A stretch of DNA of 56,339 bases from Eubacteriaceae bacterium. GTDB lineage: Bacteria; Bacillota; Clostridia; Lachnospirales; Lachnospiraceae. The first letter of the stretch is position 1. Each line of letters starts with the position of its first letter. The notes beneath the pieces are model-generated. The model saw only the letters and a list, made by a program, of their open reading frames with translations, did not search any database and was not told the origin of the DNA. Positions 9,756 through 18,019 of the stretch are shown piece after piece. Made by a program: the position numbers and the translations under genes. The stretch is from assembly GCA_910574915.1 (NCBI GenBank), contig CAJTCR010000033.1, forward strand, positions 1-56,339, given 5' to 3'.

Positions 9756-10976
9756 ATGAAAAAGAAAGTATTAGGTACATTATTATGCACGTTGGTGTCG
9801 GCATCGATGCTTTTTGGCTGCGCATCGACCAAAGAGCAGGATCAGGTGAACGATCAAGCTCAGACGGACACACCGGATACCGATACCGGATCAGGCACAG
9901 ACGAGACGGATACACCGGATGAAACAGACGCAGACGAACCAGGCGGGGACAATGCAGATGCACCGGGAGCAAGCGGGGATGCAAAGATGATTGCGCTTGC
10001 AATGCCATCGGAGTCTGACAAGCGCTGGGTGCAGGATGCGGAAAATATGAAAAAAGGGCTGGAGGCAAAAGGCTATGCGGTAGATACGCAGTATGCACAG
10101 GATGATGCGAAAAAACAGGCATCCCAGATCAAAAGCTTTATCGCGGCACAAGCTGACTGCATTGTAGTCGCTGCGGTGGATTCCAAGGAACTGACGCAAG
10201 TCGCACAGGAAGCGGGCAACGCAGGCATTCCGATTATCGCTTATGACCGCCTTTTAATGGATACGGATGCGGTATCTTACTATGTCGCGTTTGACCACAA
10301 GGGAATCGGTACGGCAATCGGACAGGCAATCGCGCAAAAGGCAGGGCTGGAGGATCTGGCAGACGATGCATATAAGACGATTGAGTTTTTTATGGGACAG
10401 CCGGATGATCCGAATGCGGAAAAACTGTATGATGGTTTGATGGAAGTGATACAGCCGTATCTGGATACCGGAAAACTGGTATGCAAGACGGAACGGACTT
10501 CCTTTGCACATACGTCTGTTGAGGACGGGTCGCAGGAAACGGCTCAGCAGCGGCTGGAAAGCTATCTTGCCGGATATTACGCAGAGGAAGAGCTGGATAT
10601 CTGCGCGGCTGCTTTTGACGGGCTTGCATACGGATGCAAGGAAGCTTTGTTAAAGACGGGCTATACCGAGGCAAACTGGCCGGTGATCTCCGGGGAAAGC
10701 TGTGAAGTTGCAGCCTGCAAGGATATTTTAGACGGCACACAGGCGTTTTCGATCTATAAAGATACCAGGATCCTTGCCGAACGGTGCGTGTCGATGGTAG
10801 AAGCAGCGGTAAACGGCACTGAGGCAGAAATTACGGATACAGAACAGTATGACAACGGCAAAATGGTAGTTCCGGCATATTTGTGCGCACCGTCTGTCGT
10901 AGACAAAGATAATTTGCAGGAAGTGCTCGTTGACAGCGGGTATTATACAAAAGAAGAGTTGTACGGCGTTCAATAG
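9756..10976 (+). CDS. Sugar ABC-type substrate-binding lipoprotein
   Basis: 406 residues. Signal peptide with lipobox LFGC (Cys22), then an unusual Asp/Thr/Glu/Pro-rich linker at residues 27-75, then a type I periplasmic-binding fold (IALAMPSESDKRWVQDAENM; IIAYDRLLMDTDAVSYYVAFDH; AAFDGLAYGCKEALLKTG) close to ChvE/xylose-binding proteins of the CUT2 class. No ATPase or permease gene is adjacent, so it may serve a distant transporter or deliver ligand to the chemoreceptor upstream (inference). The acidic linker could hold the domain away from the membrane or wall. Confidence 0.9.
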   Translation: MKKKVLGTLLCTLVSASMLFGCASTKEQDQVNDQAQTDTPDTDTGSGTDETDTPDETDADEPGGDNADAPGASGDAKMIALAMPSESDKRWVQDAENMKKGLEAKGYAVDTQYAQDDAKKQASQIKSFIAAQADCIVVAAVDSKELTQVAQEAGNAGIPIIAYDRLLMDTDAVSYYVAFDHKGIGTAIGQAIAQKAGLEDLADDAYKTIEFFMGQPDDPNAEKLYDGLMEVIQPYLDTGKLVCKTERTSFAHTSVEDGSQETAQQRLESYLAGYYAEEELDICAAAFDGLAYGCKEALLKTGYTEANWPVISGESCEVAACKDILDGTQAFSIYKDTRILAERCVSMVEAAVNGTEAEITDTEQYDNGKMVVPAYLCAPSVVDKDNLQEVLVDSGYYTKEELYGVQ

Positions 10977-11027
10977 CTGTATGCATAGATCATTTGAAAA
11001 AATGGAAAACAGAAGGAGGAATTTATC

Positions 11028-12287
11028 ATGGGTATGACTATGACCCAGAAAATACTGGCGGCTCATGCCGGATTAGAGACGGTAACAGCCGGGCAGTTGA
11101 TCGAAGCAGATTTGGATCTCGTATTAGGCAACGACATTACATCGCCGGTCGCGATTCATGAGATTGAAAAAATGAAAGTGGAAGGCGTGTTCCATAAAGA
11201 TAAAATTGCACTTGTCATGGATCACTTTGTACCAAACAAAGATATCAAATCCGCGCAGCATTGTAAATGTGTCAGGGAATTTGCCTGCAAACATGACATT
11301 ACGAACTATTTTGACGTCGGACAGATGGGTATTGAGCACGCGCTGCTGCCGGAAAAAGGTCTGACCGTTGCAGGAGATGTCATTATTGGCGCGGATTCCC
11401 ATACATGTACATACGGTGCCCTAGGCGCATTTTCCACCGGCGTGGGCAGTACGGATATGGCAGCGGGCATGGCAACCGGAAAAGCGTGGTTTAAGGTGCC
11501 GTCCGCAATCAAGGTAATCGTAACCGGAAAGCCTGCGAAGTATGTAAGCGGAAAAGACCTGATCCTGCATTTAATCGGCATGATCGGTGTGGACGGCGCC
11601 TTGTATCAGTCTTTGGAATTTACCGGGGACGGCATTGCAAATCTGACGATGGATGACCGGTTTACGATTGCAAATATGGCGATCGAAGCAGGCGCGAAAA
11701 ACGGGATCTTCCCGGTAGATGCGCTTGCCGAAGCCTATATCAAGGAGCACTCCAAACGTCCATACAAGATCTATGAAGCAGATGCGGACGCAGAGTACGT
11801 GCGTGAGATTACGATTGACTTAAGCGCTTTAAAACCAACCGTTGCGTTCCCGCACCTTCCAGAGAATACGAAAACGGTCGATGAAGCAGGAGAGATTAAA
11901 ATTGACCAGGTAGTCATCGGCTCCTGTACAAACGGGCGCCTTAATGACCTGCGCTGTGCAGCGGAGATTTTTAAAGGCAAAAAGGTCGCAGACGGCGTGC
12001 GTGCCATTGTCATTCCGGCAACACAGCAGATCTATCTGGATGCAATGGAAGAAGGGCTGCTGAGAATATTTATCGAAGCAGGCGCGATTGTAAGTACGCC
12101 TACCTGCGGGCCGTGCCTCGGCGGATATATGGGTATCCTTGCGGAAGGAGAACGCTGTGTATCTACGACGAACCGCAATTTTGTCGGCCGCATGGGACAT
12201 GTGGATTCTGAAATCTATCTGGCAAGCCCTGCTGTCGCAGCAGCAAGCGCGATTGCCGGCAAGCTTGCCGCACCAACAGAACAGTGA
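11028..12287 (+). CDS. leuC: 3-isopropylmalate dehydratase large subunit
   Basis: 419 residues, the short archaeal/clostridial-type LeuC. The [4Fe-4S] ligands are visible as C300 (SCTNGR) and C360/C363 (TCGPCLGG). With LeuD it isomerises 2-isopropylmalate to 3-isopropylmalate in leucine synthesis. AGAAGGAGGAATTTATC before the ATG at 11028. Its partner leuD, normally next to it, begins 3.4 kb downstream beyond an AT-rich island of gene remnants. Confidence 0.95.
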   Translation: MGMTMTQKILAAHAGLETVTAGQLIEADLDLVLGNDITSPVAIHEIEKMKVEGVFHKDKIALVMDHFVPNKDIKSAQHCKCVREFACKHDITNYFDVGQMGIEHALLPEKGLTVAGDVIIGADSHTCTYGALGAFSTGVGSTDMAAGMATGKAWFKVPSAIKVIVTGKPAKYVSGKDLILHLIGMIGVDGALYQSLEFTGDGIANLTMDDRFTIANMAIEAGAKNGIFPVDALAEAYIKEHSKRPYKIYEADADAEYVREITIDLSALKPTVAFPHLPENTKTVDEAGEIKIDQVVIGSCTNGRLNDLRCAAEIFKGKKVADGVRAIVIPATQQIYLDAMEEGLLRIFIEAGAIVSTPTCGPCLGGYMGILAEGERCVSTTNRNFVGRMGHVDSEIYLASPAVAAASAIAGKLAAPTEQ

Positions 12288-12293
12288 TGATTG

Positions 12294-12325
12294 ACATAGG
12301 GTATGGCGATTGCTATGCCCTATGT
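12294..12325 (+). terminator. Hairpin after leuC
   Basis: ACATAGGGTA pairs with TGCCCTATGT (one G-U) with a GC-containing loop, 6 bases after the leuC stop. It is followed only by TTTG, so it may be a weak terminator or 3'-end stabiliser. Confidence 0.45.
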
Positions 12326-12365
12326 TTGCGTCGTAAAAGGAATTTCTTGCAACTTGCAACGCAGC

Positions 12366-12590
12366 GCTAAGTTTTCGGGGGAGTTGTCCCGAATATGTGA
12401 CTTTATTGAAACAAAACCTGTTTTTATGATTAATGATTTAGTGGATGCATTTCAGATTTCTTATAACACTGCGTCAAGCAGGGTGGATATGCTGGTAGAA
12501 ATGAATATTGTAAAAAAGGATAATGAGCAGCATAGAAATAGGATACTTGCTGCACAAAAATATATTGATATATTTATGGATTCCAGATAG
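12366..12590 (+). pseudogene. Remnant: C-terminal winged helix of a Fic-family protein
   Basis: About 75 codons ending at 12590 match the C-terminal helix-turn-helix typical of long Fic/DOC AMP-transferases (ISYNTASSRVDMLVEMNIVK, then RNRILAAQKYIDIF). The Fic core with its HPFxxGN motif is absent and there is no convincing start codon or ribosome site. The frame opens within the leuC terminator hairpin. Probably a decayed fragment of a horizontally acquired gene. Confidence 0.65.
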
Positions 12591-12734
12591 ATGGCAAAGA
12601 TAAATAGGGCTTTTTAAAAATAAGTTTTATGCATGGAGGATGATGCAATAGAATCTTGATATTTCAGGTATTCATTAGGTAATGGCATTCTTGTAACAAT
12701 ATGTGAAGGTATTTTTAGATGGAGGATAAGAAGT

Positions 12735-13625
12735 ATGGCAGAAAGTCAGAACACAGAATATAAAGAGTCATGGAGAGATGAATATTTAAAATGGGTGTGC
12801 GGTTTTGCAAACGCACAAGGAGGATGCATCTATATTGGACTTGATGATAATGGGAAGATAAATTGGGGCTGATTGTTGATGGAAAACTGAAACGGGCAGC
12901 AGTTTTGCTTTTTTATCGTAATCCGCAACGTTTTTTTACTGGCTGTTATGTGAAAATCGGGAAGTTTGGTATAGGTTCTGATCTTCAATATCAGGATGTA
13001 GTAGAGGGATCGCTTATCCTAATTGCAGACAGAGTGGTTGAACTGATTTATTTGAAATACTTAAAGGCGTCTATATCTTATGACAAAGAGGTACGTGTGG
13101 AGACATATCCATATGCAAGGGAAGCAGTGAGAGAGGCAGTATACAATGCATTGATTCATTGTAAATGGGAAGATGGTATCCCGATTCAAATTCGAATAGA
13201 AGATGAGGCTATGTATATCAGTAACGCATGTGTATTTCCAAGTGACTGGACAACAGAGAATCTTATGAAAACACATAATTCTAGACCATATAATACGGAT
13301 TTGGCAAATACGTTTTTCAGAGCGGGATATATAGAATCATGGGGACGAGGGATTCAAAAAATTTGTGAAGAATGCAATTTGATTGGTGCCAAGATTCCTG
13401 AATATAGCATTCTTGGAGATGATATTACAGTTAAATTTACTGCGGTTGTAAACAGCAAAGCTTTTAATAGGACAAATGATGTCCGAAAAGGAAAGGGAGT
13501 GAATACAAAGGTTCTGGAGCTTATAAAAGCTCAAACGGACATTTCATTGTCCGAAATGGCTGACCGTTTAGGTGTGTCATATAAAACAGTGCAGAGAGCA
13601 GTTGCAGATTTAAAAATGAGTTACT
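12735..13625 (+). pseudogene. Broken AlbA_2/Schlafen-type ATP-binding regulator
   Basis: A good start (GGAGGATAAGAAGT-ATG, 12735) opens with an AlbA_2 N-terminus (NTEYKESW, then FANAQGGCIYIGLDDNGK) but stops at TGA after 45 codons. The C-terminal two thirds resume in another frame from about 12860: KLKRAAVLLFYRNPQRFFTG, the ATPase-like AREAVREAVYNALIHC and RGIQKICEECN, and a final HTH (ISLSEMADRLGVSYKTVQRAV). Roughly 150-180 residues appear deleted at the junction compared with the usual length of this family. The 3' end runs into unrelated sequence near 13625. Non-functional remnant. Confidence 0.7.
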
Positions 13626-13628
13626 TCT

Positions 13629-13802
13629 CCGGTAGTAGGCGCAACGAAACTCCTTCATATCGAAGAAGCGGTAAAAGCAGCAGAGCTGGAATTGTCAGCG
13701 GAGGAGATTTTCTATTTGGAGGAACTTTATGCTCCGCATAATTTGGTAGGCGTTATGGCGCAAAATACGCAGTCAGCTTTTAAGATGGCAAAGGATGTCT
13801 GA
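13629..13802 (+). pseudogene. Remnant: C-terminal end of an aldo/keto reductase
   Basis: One frame reads PVVGATKLLHIEEAVKAAEL, then LSAEEIFYLEELYAPHNLVG and VMAQNT, ending at TGA 13800-13802. This resembles the C-terminal tail of Firmicutes aldo/keto reductases (IPGTTK, then YLEEPYVPHxVVGVMAQN). The catalytic barrel is missing. It is fused out of frame to the AlbA_2 remnant, showing that several unrelated fragments were joined in this island. Confidence 0.6.
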
Positions 13803-13941
13803 ACAAAGAGGTGAAGATTTTCATTGAGAAATTATTGAAGGAATAAAAAATGCAGGGTGTGGCGGATGCCATACCATATATTTTTGTGGCAAATGGAAGT
13901 AGGAAGTGGTATAATTTTATTGGAATTTATGGAGGTAACCT

Positions 13942-14358
13942 ATGGGCAAGTGGAATCAGGAAGCTGAAAAAATAATGATGGAGCGTTTTGGAAAAGACAC
14001 GGTGTTAGCGTTGTCAACGGTAAACAATCATATGCCATATGTGCGGTATGTAAATGCTTATTATGAGAATAGTGCTTTTTATATTATTACATACGCTCTT
14101 TCAAATAAAATGAAACATATGGAACAGAATCCTATTGTTGCCATTGCCGGCGAGTGGTTTACAGCACATGGAAAAGGTGTTAATTTAGGCTATTTTGGGA
14201 AAGAAGAGAATGCTGAAATTGCTAATAAACTGAAAAAAGCTTTTGCAGAATGGATTGATAATGGACATAATAACTTTGATGATGAAAATACGATCATTTT
14301 ACGGGTGGAATTGACAGATGGACTGTTATTTTCACATGGAACAAAGTTTGAATTTTAA
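13942..14358 (+). CDS. Pyridoxamine 5'-phosphate oxidase-family (flavin-binding) protein
   Basis: 138 residues, intact. It has the split-barrel pattern of the PNPOx-like family: an N-terminal MMERFGKDTVLALSTVNNHM strand pair, then YVRYVNAYYENSAFYIITYA, and a basic stretch (SNKMKHMEQNP) for phosphate/flavin binding. GGAGGTAACCT precedes the ATG. These small proteins often bind FMN or F420 or act on xenobiotics; the substrate cannot be inferred. It is the best preserved gene of the island between leuC and leuD, is AT-rich, and is probably acquired. Confidence 0.78.
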   Translation: MGKWNQEAEKIMMERFGKDTVLALSTVNNHMPYVRYVNAYYENSAFYIITYALSNKMKHMEQNPIVAIAGEWFTAHGKGVNLGYFGKEENAEIANKLKKAFAEWIDNGHNNFDDENTIILRVELTDGLLFSHGTKFEF

Positions 14359-14366
14359 GGCAGGAT

Positions 14367-14709
14367 CTAGTACTACAGCGAACAAGTTTTAGATACTTTG
14401 GTAAATTTTTACAAGAAGGGACGCCAGGAGAGAGGATGGGTACACTCTGGCTGCGTCAGTTCCAGAATGTTAAGAATCGCTAGGTATCCTGCTGCTACGT
14501 TGTGGCTGTGCACGGTCGCGGCACCTAGTTCGCTGCCTGCTGGCAGCTAAAGGTGCCGCTTGGCTGCGCCCCTGGTTGTTTTGCAGAATACCAAGCGATT
14601 CTAAACATTCTTCCAAAGCCGCAGCCAGAGTGTACCCATCCTCTCTCCTAGCTGCTCTTCGTAAGTGCTACGAAACAAGCTTGATATGGTTTGTTCGCTG
14701 TAGTACTAG
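14367..14709 (+). repeat. Palindromic CTAG element, copy A (intact, single)
   Basis: A 343-bp element with perfect 18-bp terminal inverted repeats: CTAGTACTACAGCGAACA at 14367-14384 and its complement at 14692-14709. Inside, GGATGGGTACACTCTGG has an exact complement near 14624-14642, a second arm pairs GAATCGC with GCGATTC, and the centre is a GGCACC...GGTGCC hairpin with a TGCT loop. The whole element can therefore fold as one long hairpin. CTAG at both ends could be a 4-bp target duplication. There is no coding capacity beyond chance frames and no transposase nearby. Confidence 0.85.
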
Positions 14710-14760
14710 AAGGAATAGGAAGCTGCATACAAAAAATCGGGATTACGGAGGCTGGAATGG

Positions 14761-15294
14761 ATGAATAAGAAAATAAAGAATATAACATATATTTTGTTGT
14801 CAGCAGGAATTGCAATTTTTTTATATATTCTTTTACATGAATTTGGTCATATGGTTGTTATGCTGTCAGCAGGAGCAACAATAACAAGCTTTAGTATATT
14901 TACGGCTCATGTGAGTTCTGTTGGTAGTGATTACACAAATTTATCGAATATGTGTATGAATGCGAACGGTGCGTTGTTTCCGTTGATTATTTCTTACTTC
15001 TACTCTTTGCTGTACAAAAAGGGTAGTACAAAATCCTTCTATCGGATTTTTTCTTATATGTTTATTCTCATTCCGATAGGCTCAATGCTTGCATGGGTAT
15101 TCGTTCCGTTTCTATATTTGAATGGGAGTGCACCAATAAATGATGATGTAACAAAATTTTTGATTGTTTTTTGTGAGAATTATCATCCATTGATTGTGAG
15201 TGTAATGGCAGTCGTTCTTATGGGATTGGGTGTTGTTCTGATGATTAAAAAACGAATCATTCATAATTTTATTGAGGAGATCAAGCAGAAATAA
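14761..15294 (+). CDS. Small membrane M50-like metalloprotease homologue
   Basis: 177 residues with about five hydrophobic segments. The zinc-site motif HEFGH lies in LLHEFGHMVVMLSAG (about residues 26-40), at the end of the first membrane helix as in M50 site-2 proteases and their short relatives. No PDZ or CBS domain and no clear second LDG motif, so it may be a minimal or degenerate member. AT-rich and weakly biased in codon use, unlike leuC/leuD; part of the inserted island. It lies between palindromic element A and remnant J. Confidence 0.6.
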   Translation: MNKKIKNITYILLSAGIAIFLYILLHEFGHMVVMLSAGATITSFSIFTAHVSSVGSDYTNLSNMCMNANGALFPLIISYFYSLLYKKGSTKSFYRIFSYMFILIPIGSMLAWVFVPFLYLNGSAPINDDVTKFLIVFCENYHPLIVSVMAVVLMGLGVVLMIKKRIIHNFIEEIKQK

Positions 15295-15342
15295 GACGCC
15301 AGGATGAGTCAATCCCCGCTCCTGGCGTCCCTTCCTGTAAGA
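15295..15342 (-). repeat. Palindromic CTAG element, copy J (remnant hairpin)
   Basis: GACGCCAGG and CCTGGCGTC form a short hairpin, followed by CCTTCCTGTAAG, the outer arm of the element in reverse orientation. All central and inner-arm sequence is gone. It begins immediately after the M50-like stop codon (TAAGACGCC), like copies D and F at other gene ends. Confidence 0.7.
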
Positions 15343-15588
15343 AGTATAATTAAGAAAAATCCCCAATAAAATCGGACATATTTTTGTCAGTAGTTGCTGT
15401 GGATCAAACAGTTCGTGAAGCGATATGAAAAGACATTACGTCAAAAGATCATTCGTTATTGGCATTATGTGATTGTTACCGATTATAAAAGTGTATCGCA
15501 AATCGTGGATGAAAGGAAATAGATTATAGATCGTGCGGGGAATGATTTGACATAAAAAGGTTTTTATGTGTAACATTTGAAAAATTGG
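15343..15588. other. Intergenic stretch with an unidentified frame remnant
   Basis: AT-rich sequence without a confident gene. One frame, 15394-15522, reads 42 residues (LLWIKQFVKRYEKT, then IIRYWHYVIVTDYKS, ending DERK). It has no ATG or ribosome site and I do not recognise it. It may be the tail of another decayed gene at the island boundary. Confidence 0.3.
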
Positions 15589-15616
15589 TTGCTTATTTGC
15601 AGGGATTTGTTATAAT
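15589..15616 (+). promoter_or_regulatory. Promoter of leuD
   Basis: TTGCTT (15589-15594) and TATAAT (15611-15616), 16 bases apart, 120 bases before the leuD start. It gives leuD its own transcription now that it is separated from leuC. Confidence 0.6.
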
Positions 15617-15736
15617 GTATGCATGGCACATCATAATCAATGATGTAATAGAAGGAAAAACGGGCGTGTATTTGCATAAAAATAAAACAACATAGGAAAG
15701 CATAACGAAGGACACGCCAAGTAGGAGGGAAAATCC

Positions 15737-16225
15737 ATGAAAGCAAATGGGAAAGTATTTAAGTATGGTGACAACGTAGATACCGATGTAATTATCCCGG
15801 CAAGATATTTGAATTCGTCTGACCCAAAAGAGCTGGCACAGCATTGTATGGAAGATATCGATACGGAATTTGTAAAAAAAGTACAAAAAGGCGATATTAT
15901 TGTAGCAGATAAAAACTTTGGCTGTGGTTCTTCGAGGGAGCACGCTCCGTTAGCGATTAAGGCGGCTGGCGTAAGCTGCGTGATTGCAGAGACATTTGCA
16001 CGCATTTTTTACCGCAACGCCATTAATATCGGGCTTCCGATTATCGAATGCCCGGAAGCGGCAGGCGGGATTGCAGCAGGAGATGAGGTAGAAGTGGACT
16101 TTGACAGCGGCGTGATCCGCAACCTGACCAAAGGGACACAGTTCCAGGGACAGGCATTTCCAGATTTTATGCAGAAGATTATCGCGGCAGAAGGGCTTGT
16201 AAACTATATTAACCAGGGCAGGTAA
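15737..16225 (+). CDS. leuD: 3-isopropylmalate dehydratase small subunit
   Basis: 162 residues, the short LeuD type pairing with the 419-residue LeuC. Typical motifs: [18 protein letters not shown] near the N-terminus and [19 protein letters not shown] around residues 56-74, the substrate-loop region. Ribosome site TAGGAGGGAAAATCC. GC-rich codons return here, matching leuC and contrasting with the island between them. Confidence 0.95.
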   Translation: MKANGKVFKYGDNVDTDVIIPARYLNSSDPKELAQHCMEDIDTEFVKKVQKGDIIVADKNFGCGSSREHAPLAIKAAGVSCVIAETFARIFYRNAINIGLPIIECPEAAGGIAAGDEVEVDFDSGVIRNLTKGTQFQGQAFPDFMQKIIAAEGLVNYINQGR

Positions 16226-16235
16226 AGAGCTTTAT

Positions 16236-16279
16236 TGTCCGGCATACAGAAGGATTTTTGCTTTTGTATGCCGGATTTT
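16236..16279. terminator. Convergent terminator between leuD and the AP2-like gene
   Basis: TCCGGCATACAGA and TTTGTATGCCGGA form a strong stem around a T-rich loop and are followed by TTTTA. It overlaps the stop of the reverse-strand gene, so it could serve both directions. Confidence 0.8.
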
Positions 16280-17093
16280 ACTGTTGTCTGGGTGATTTTG
16301 CAAGCTGTTTTAAATATTTTTTATATTTCTCCGAGATGGTCACATCGGTATAAGCCTGCGCGTATTCCCGTGCGGACAGTTCCGTAATAAAATTGGTAGG
16401 AAAATTTTTTTCGACTCCATGCTGGCGCGCGAGATCAGCCGCCTTGTTATAGGCAATGGCGCCTTCATGCAGGGTACGGTAGACGCCAATCTGGTAGTCG
16501 CCGCGGATGTGGATATAGGTCTCGTATGCGACGGCTCCGTTTTGGCTGATCCTACGTACGCCGTGAAAAGGGTTGATATTAATAATATTTTCATAGCGCA
16601 GGTCATAAGGGTCTTGGTTTGCAAACTGGTAATCCTTGCCGGCAACGGCAAAGTTGCGGATGCCGTAGCGGGACAAGACCGTGACCTGCATCCCGTAGTC
16701 GTTGACGTACAGCCGTCCGCCGCGCTTTAACAGCTTGTGGCTGGAAAAATAAAACAGGTCGTCGATATCGAATTTATAGATCTCATCCGGCGTCAGGTAA
16801 TAGTGAAAATACGTCCGGTACATATAGACCGGATTTCTAATATAGATCTTGTGGTCGCGAAAGTTTAACAGCGAAACGATTTTTTCATGCCCCAGCAGGT
16901 AATCAGAAAACAAAATATGGTCAATGACAATATGGCTGTCTTTTAACAGACGGTCGGCTTCCAAATAGGCGCGGTGCGCGTCTGTTTCACTTTGGAAGCT
17001 GCCAAGGCTGATATGCTTGCCTCGATACGTAATATTTGACCTGTAGTAAATGCTGCCGTCCTTTTTTTTTGCTGTATAAACTCCTGTTAACAT
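16278..17093 (-). CDS. Protein with two AP2-like DNA-binding domains
   Basis: 271 residues. Two segments resemble the AP2/integrase-type three-strand DNA-binding fold: residues about 3-50 (GVYTAKKKDGSIYYRSNITY, then GKHISLGSFQSETDAHRAY) and about 178-240 (HGVRRISQNGAVAYETYIHI, then YQIGVYRTLHEGAIAYNKAA). The 130-residue middle region is unrecognised, rich in Tyr/Phe and basic residues, and has no HNH motif. Bacterial AP2 proteins are often linked to mobile endonucleases, but this one could be a chromosomal regulator. No partner gene is adjacent; the convergent palindromic pair B/C lies upstream of it. Confidence 0.6.
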   Translation of the reverse strand: MLTGVYTAKKKDGSIYYRSNITYRGKHISLGSFQSETDAHRAYLEADRLLKDSHIVIDHILFSDYLLGHEKIVSLLNFRDHKIYIRNPVYMYRTYFHYYLTPDEIYKFDIDDLFYFSSHKLLKRGGRLYVNDYGMQVTVLSRYGIRNFAVAGKDYQFANQDPYDLRYENIININPFHGVRRISQNGAVAYETYIHIRGDYQIGVYRTLHEGAIAYNKAADLARQHGVEKNFPTNFITELSAREYAQAYTDVTISEKYKKYLKQLAKSPRQQ

Positions 17094-17223
17094 AAATTCT
17101 CCTTATGTAAACTAGTATTTCTAGTACTCCAAGTTTGACTGGATGGAGTATTCGGAATATAATGAATAAATTGTGGTGTTATAAGTTTTAGGTGGTGTGA
17201 CACATTGCTGTCAAGGGTTTACT

Positions 17224-17564
17224 TAGAGTGAACGAGTTTGAATGGATTTGGTAAATTTTCTCAGAAAGGGACGCTCGGAGTGAGGAGGGGCATTCCCTGG
17301 CGGCGTCCGTTCCAGAATGCTAAGAATCCCTAAGTATCCTGCTGGAACGTTGTGGCTGTGTCCGGTCGCGCCACCTAGTTCGCTGCCTGCTGGCAGCTAA
17401 AGGTGCCGCTTGGCTGCGCCCCTGGTTTTTCCGCAGAATACTAAGGGCTTCTAAGCATTCTTCCAAAGCCGCCGCCAGGGGATGCCGATCCTCTTTCCCG
17501 GCTGCTCTTTGTAAGTGTTACGAAACAAGCTCAATATGGTTTGGTTTGTTCGCTGTAGTGCTAG
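17224..17564 (+). repeat. Palindromic CTAG element, copy B (forward, diverged)
   Basis: About 340 bp with left end TAGAGTGAAC (17224) and right end GTTCGCTGTAGTGCTAG (17564). The inner stem is of the CCC/GGG type (AATCCCTAAGTA near 17331, TACTAAGGG near 17438). The outer stem has several mismatches, so this copy has decayed more than the others. It shares the closing CTAG with copy C in a tail-to-tail pair. Confidence 0.8.
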
Positions 17565-17888
17565 AGCGAACAAACTATATCGGGCTCGTTTGGCAGCACT
17601 TGCGAAGAACAGCCGGGAGAAAGGAGGGGTGCACTCTGGCGGCGGCTTTGGAAGAATGGTTAGAATTGCTTGGTATTCTGCAAAACAACTAGGGGCGCAG
17701 CCAAGCGGCACCTTTAGCTGCCAGCGGGCAGCGAACTAGGTGGCACGACCGGACACAGCCATAACGTAGCAGCAGGATACCTAGCAATTCTTAACATTCT
17801 GGAACGGACGCCGCCAGAGTGCACCCCTCCTTTCTCCTGGCGTCCCTTCTTGTAAAAATTTACCAAAGCAACTCAAACTCATTCGCAA
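17561..17888 (-). repeat. Palindromic CTAG element, copy C (reverse)
   Basis: Starts at the CTAG shared with B and ends near ACTCATTCGC. The outer stem pairs AGGGGTGCACTCTGG with CCAGAGTGCACCCCT without mismatch; the inner stem is of the TGC/GCA type (AATTGCTTGG with CCTAGCAATT). B and C are convergent and so form a larger inverted repeat of about 660 bp. Confidence 0.82.
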
Positions 17889-17946
17889 TAGCAACAGCAA
17901 CACCACCGCTAAATCCCCTATATCATTATAATATGGATATTTAGTC

Positions 17947-17974
17947 TTGTCAAAATCTGAATTTTGCTTATAAT
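17947..17974 (+). promoter_or_regulatory. Promoter of thrC
   Basis: TTGTCA (17947-17952) and TATAAT (17969-17974) with 16-base spacing, 45 bases before the thrC start. Confidence 0.65.
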
Positions 17975-18019
17975 AATATAGTATACAAAATGAATAATAA
18001 AATGAAAGAGGATAAAATC

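Noticed and set aside
12303..12365. The ATG at 12303 as start of a real HTH protein
   Set aside because: It lies within the leuC 3' hairpin, has no ribosome site, and similarity begins only further downstream.
15394..15522. A 42-codon frame ending DERK upstream of leuD
   Set aside because: No ATG, no ribosome site and no recognised family; kept only as a remark on the intergenic stretch.
17451..17739. Open frames inside the palindromic copies, encoding similar peptides (PLGCAPSCFAEYQAIL) in several copies
   Set aside because: They recur only because the DNA is repeated, occur on both strands as expected for a palindrome, have no ribosome sites and break in some copies.
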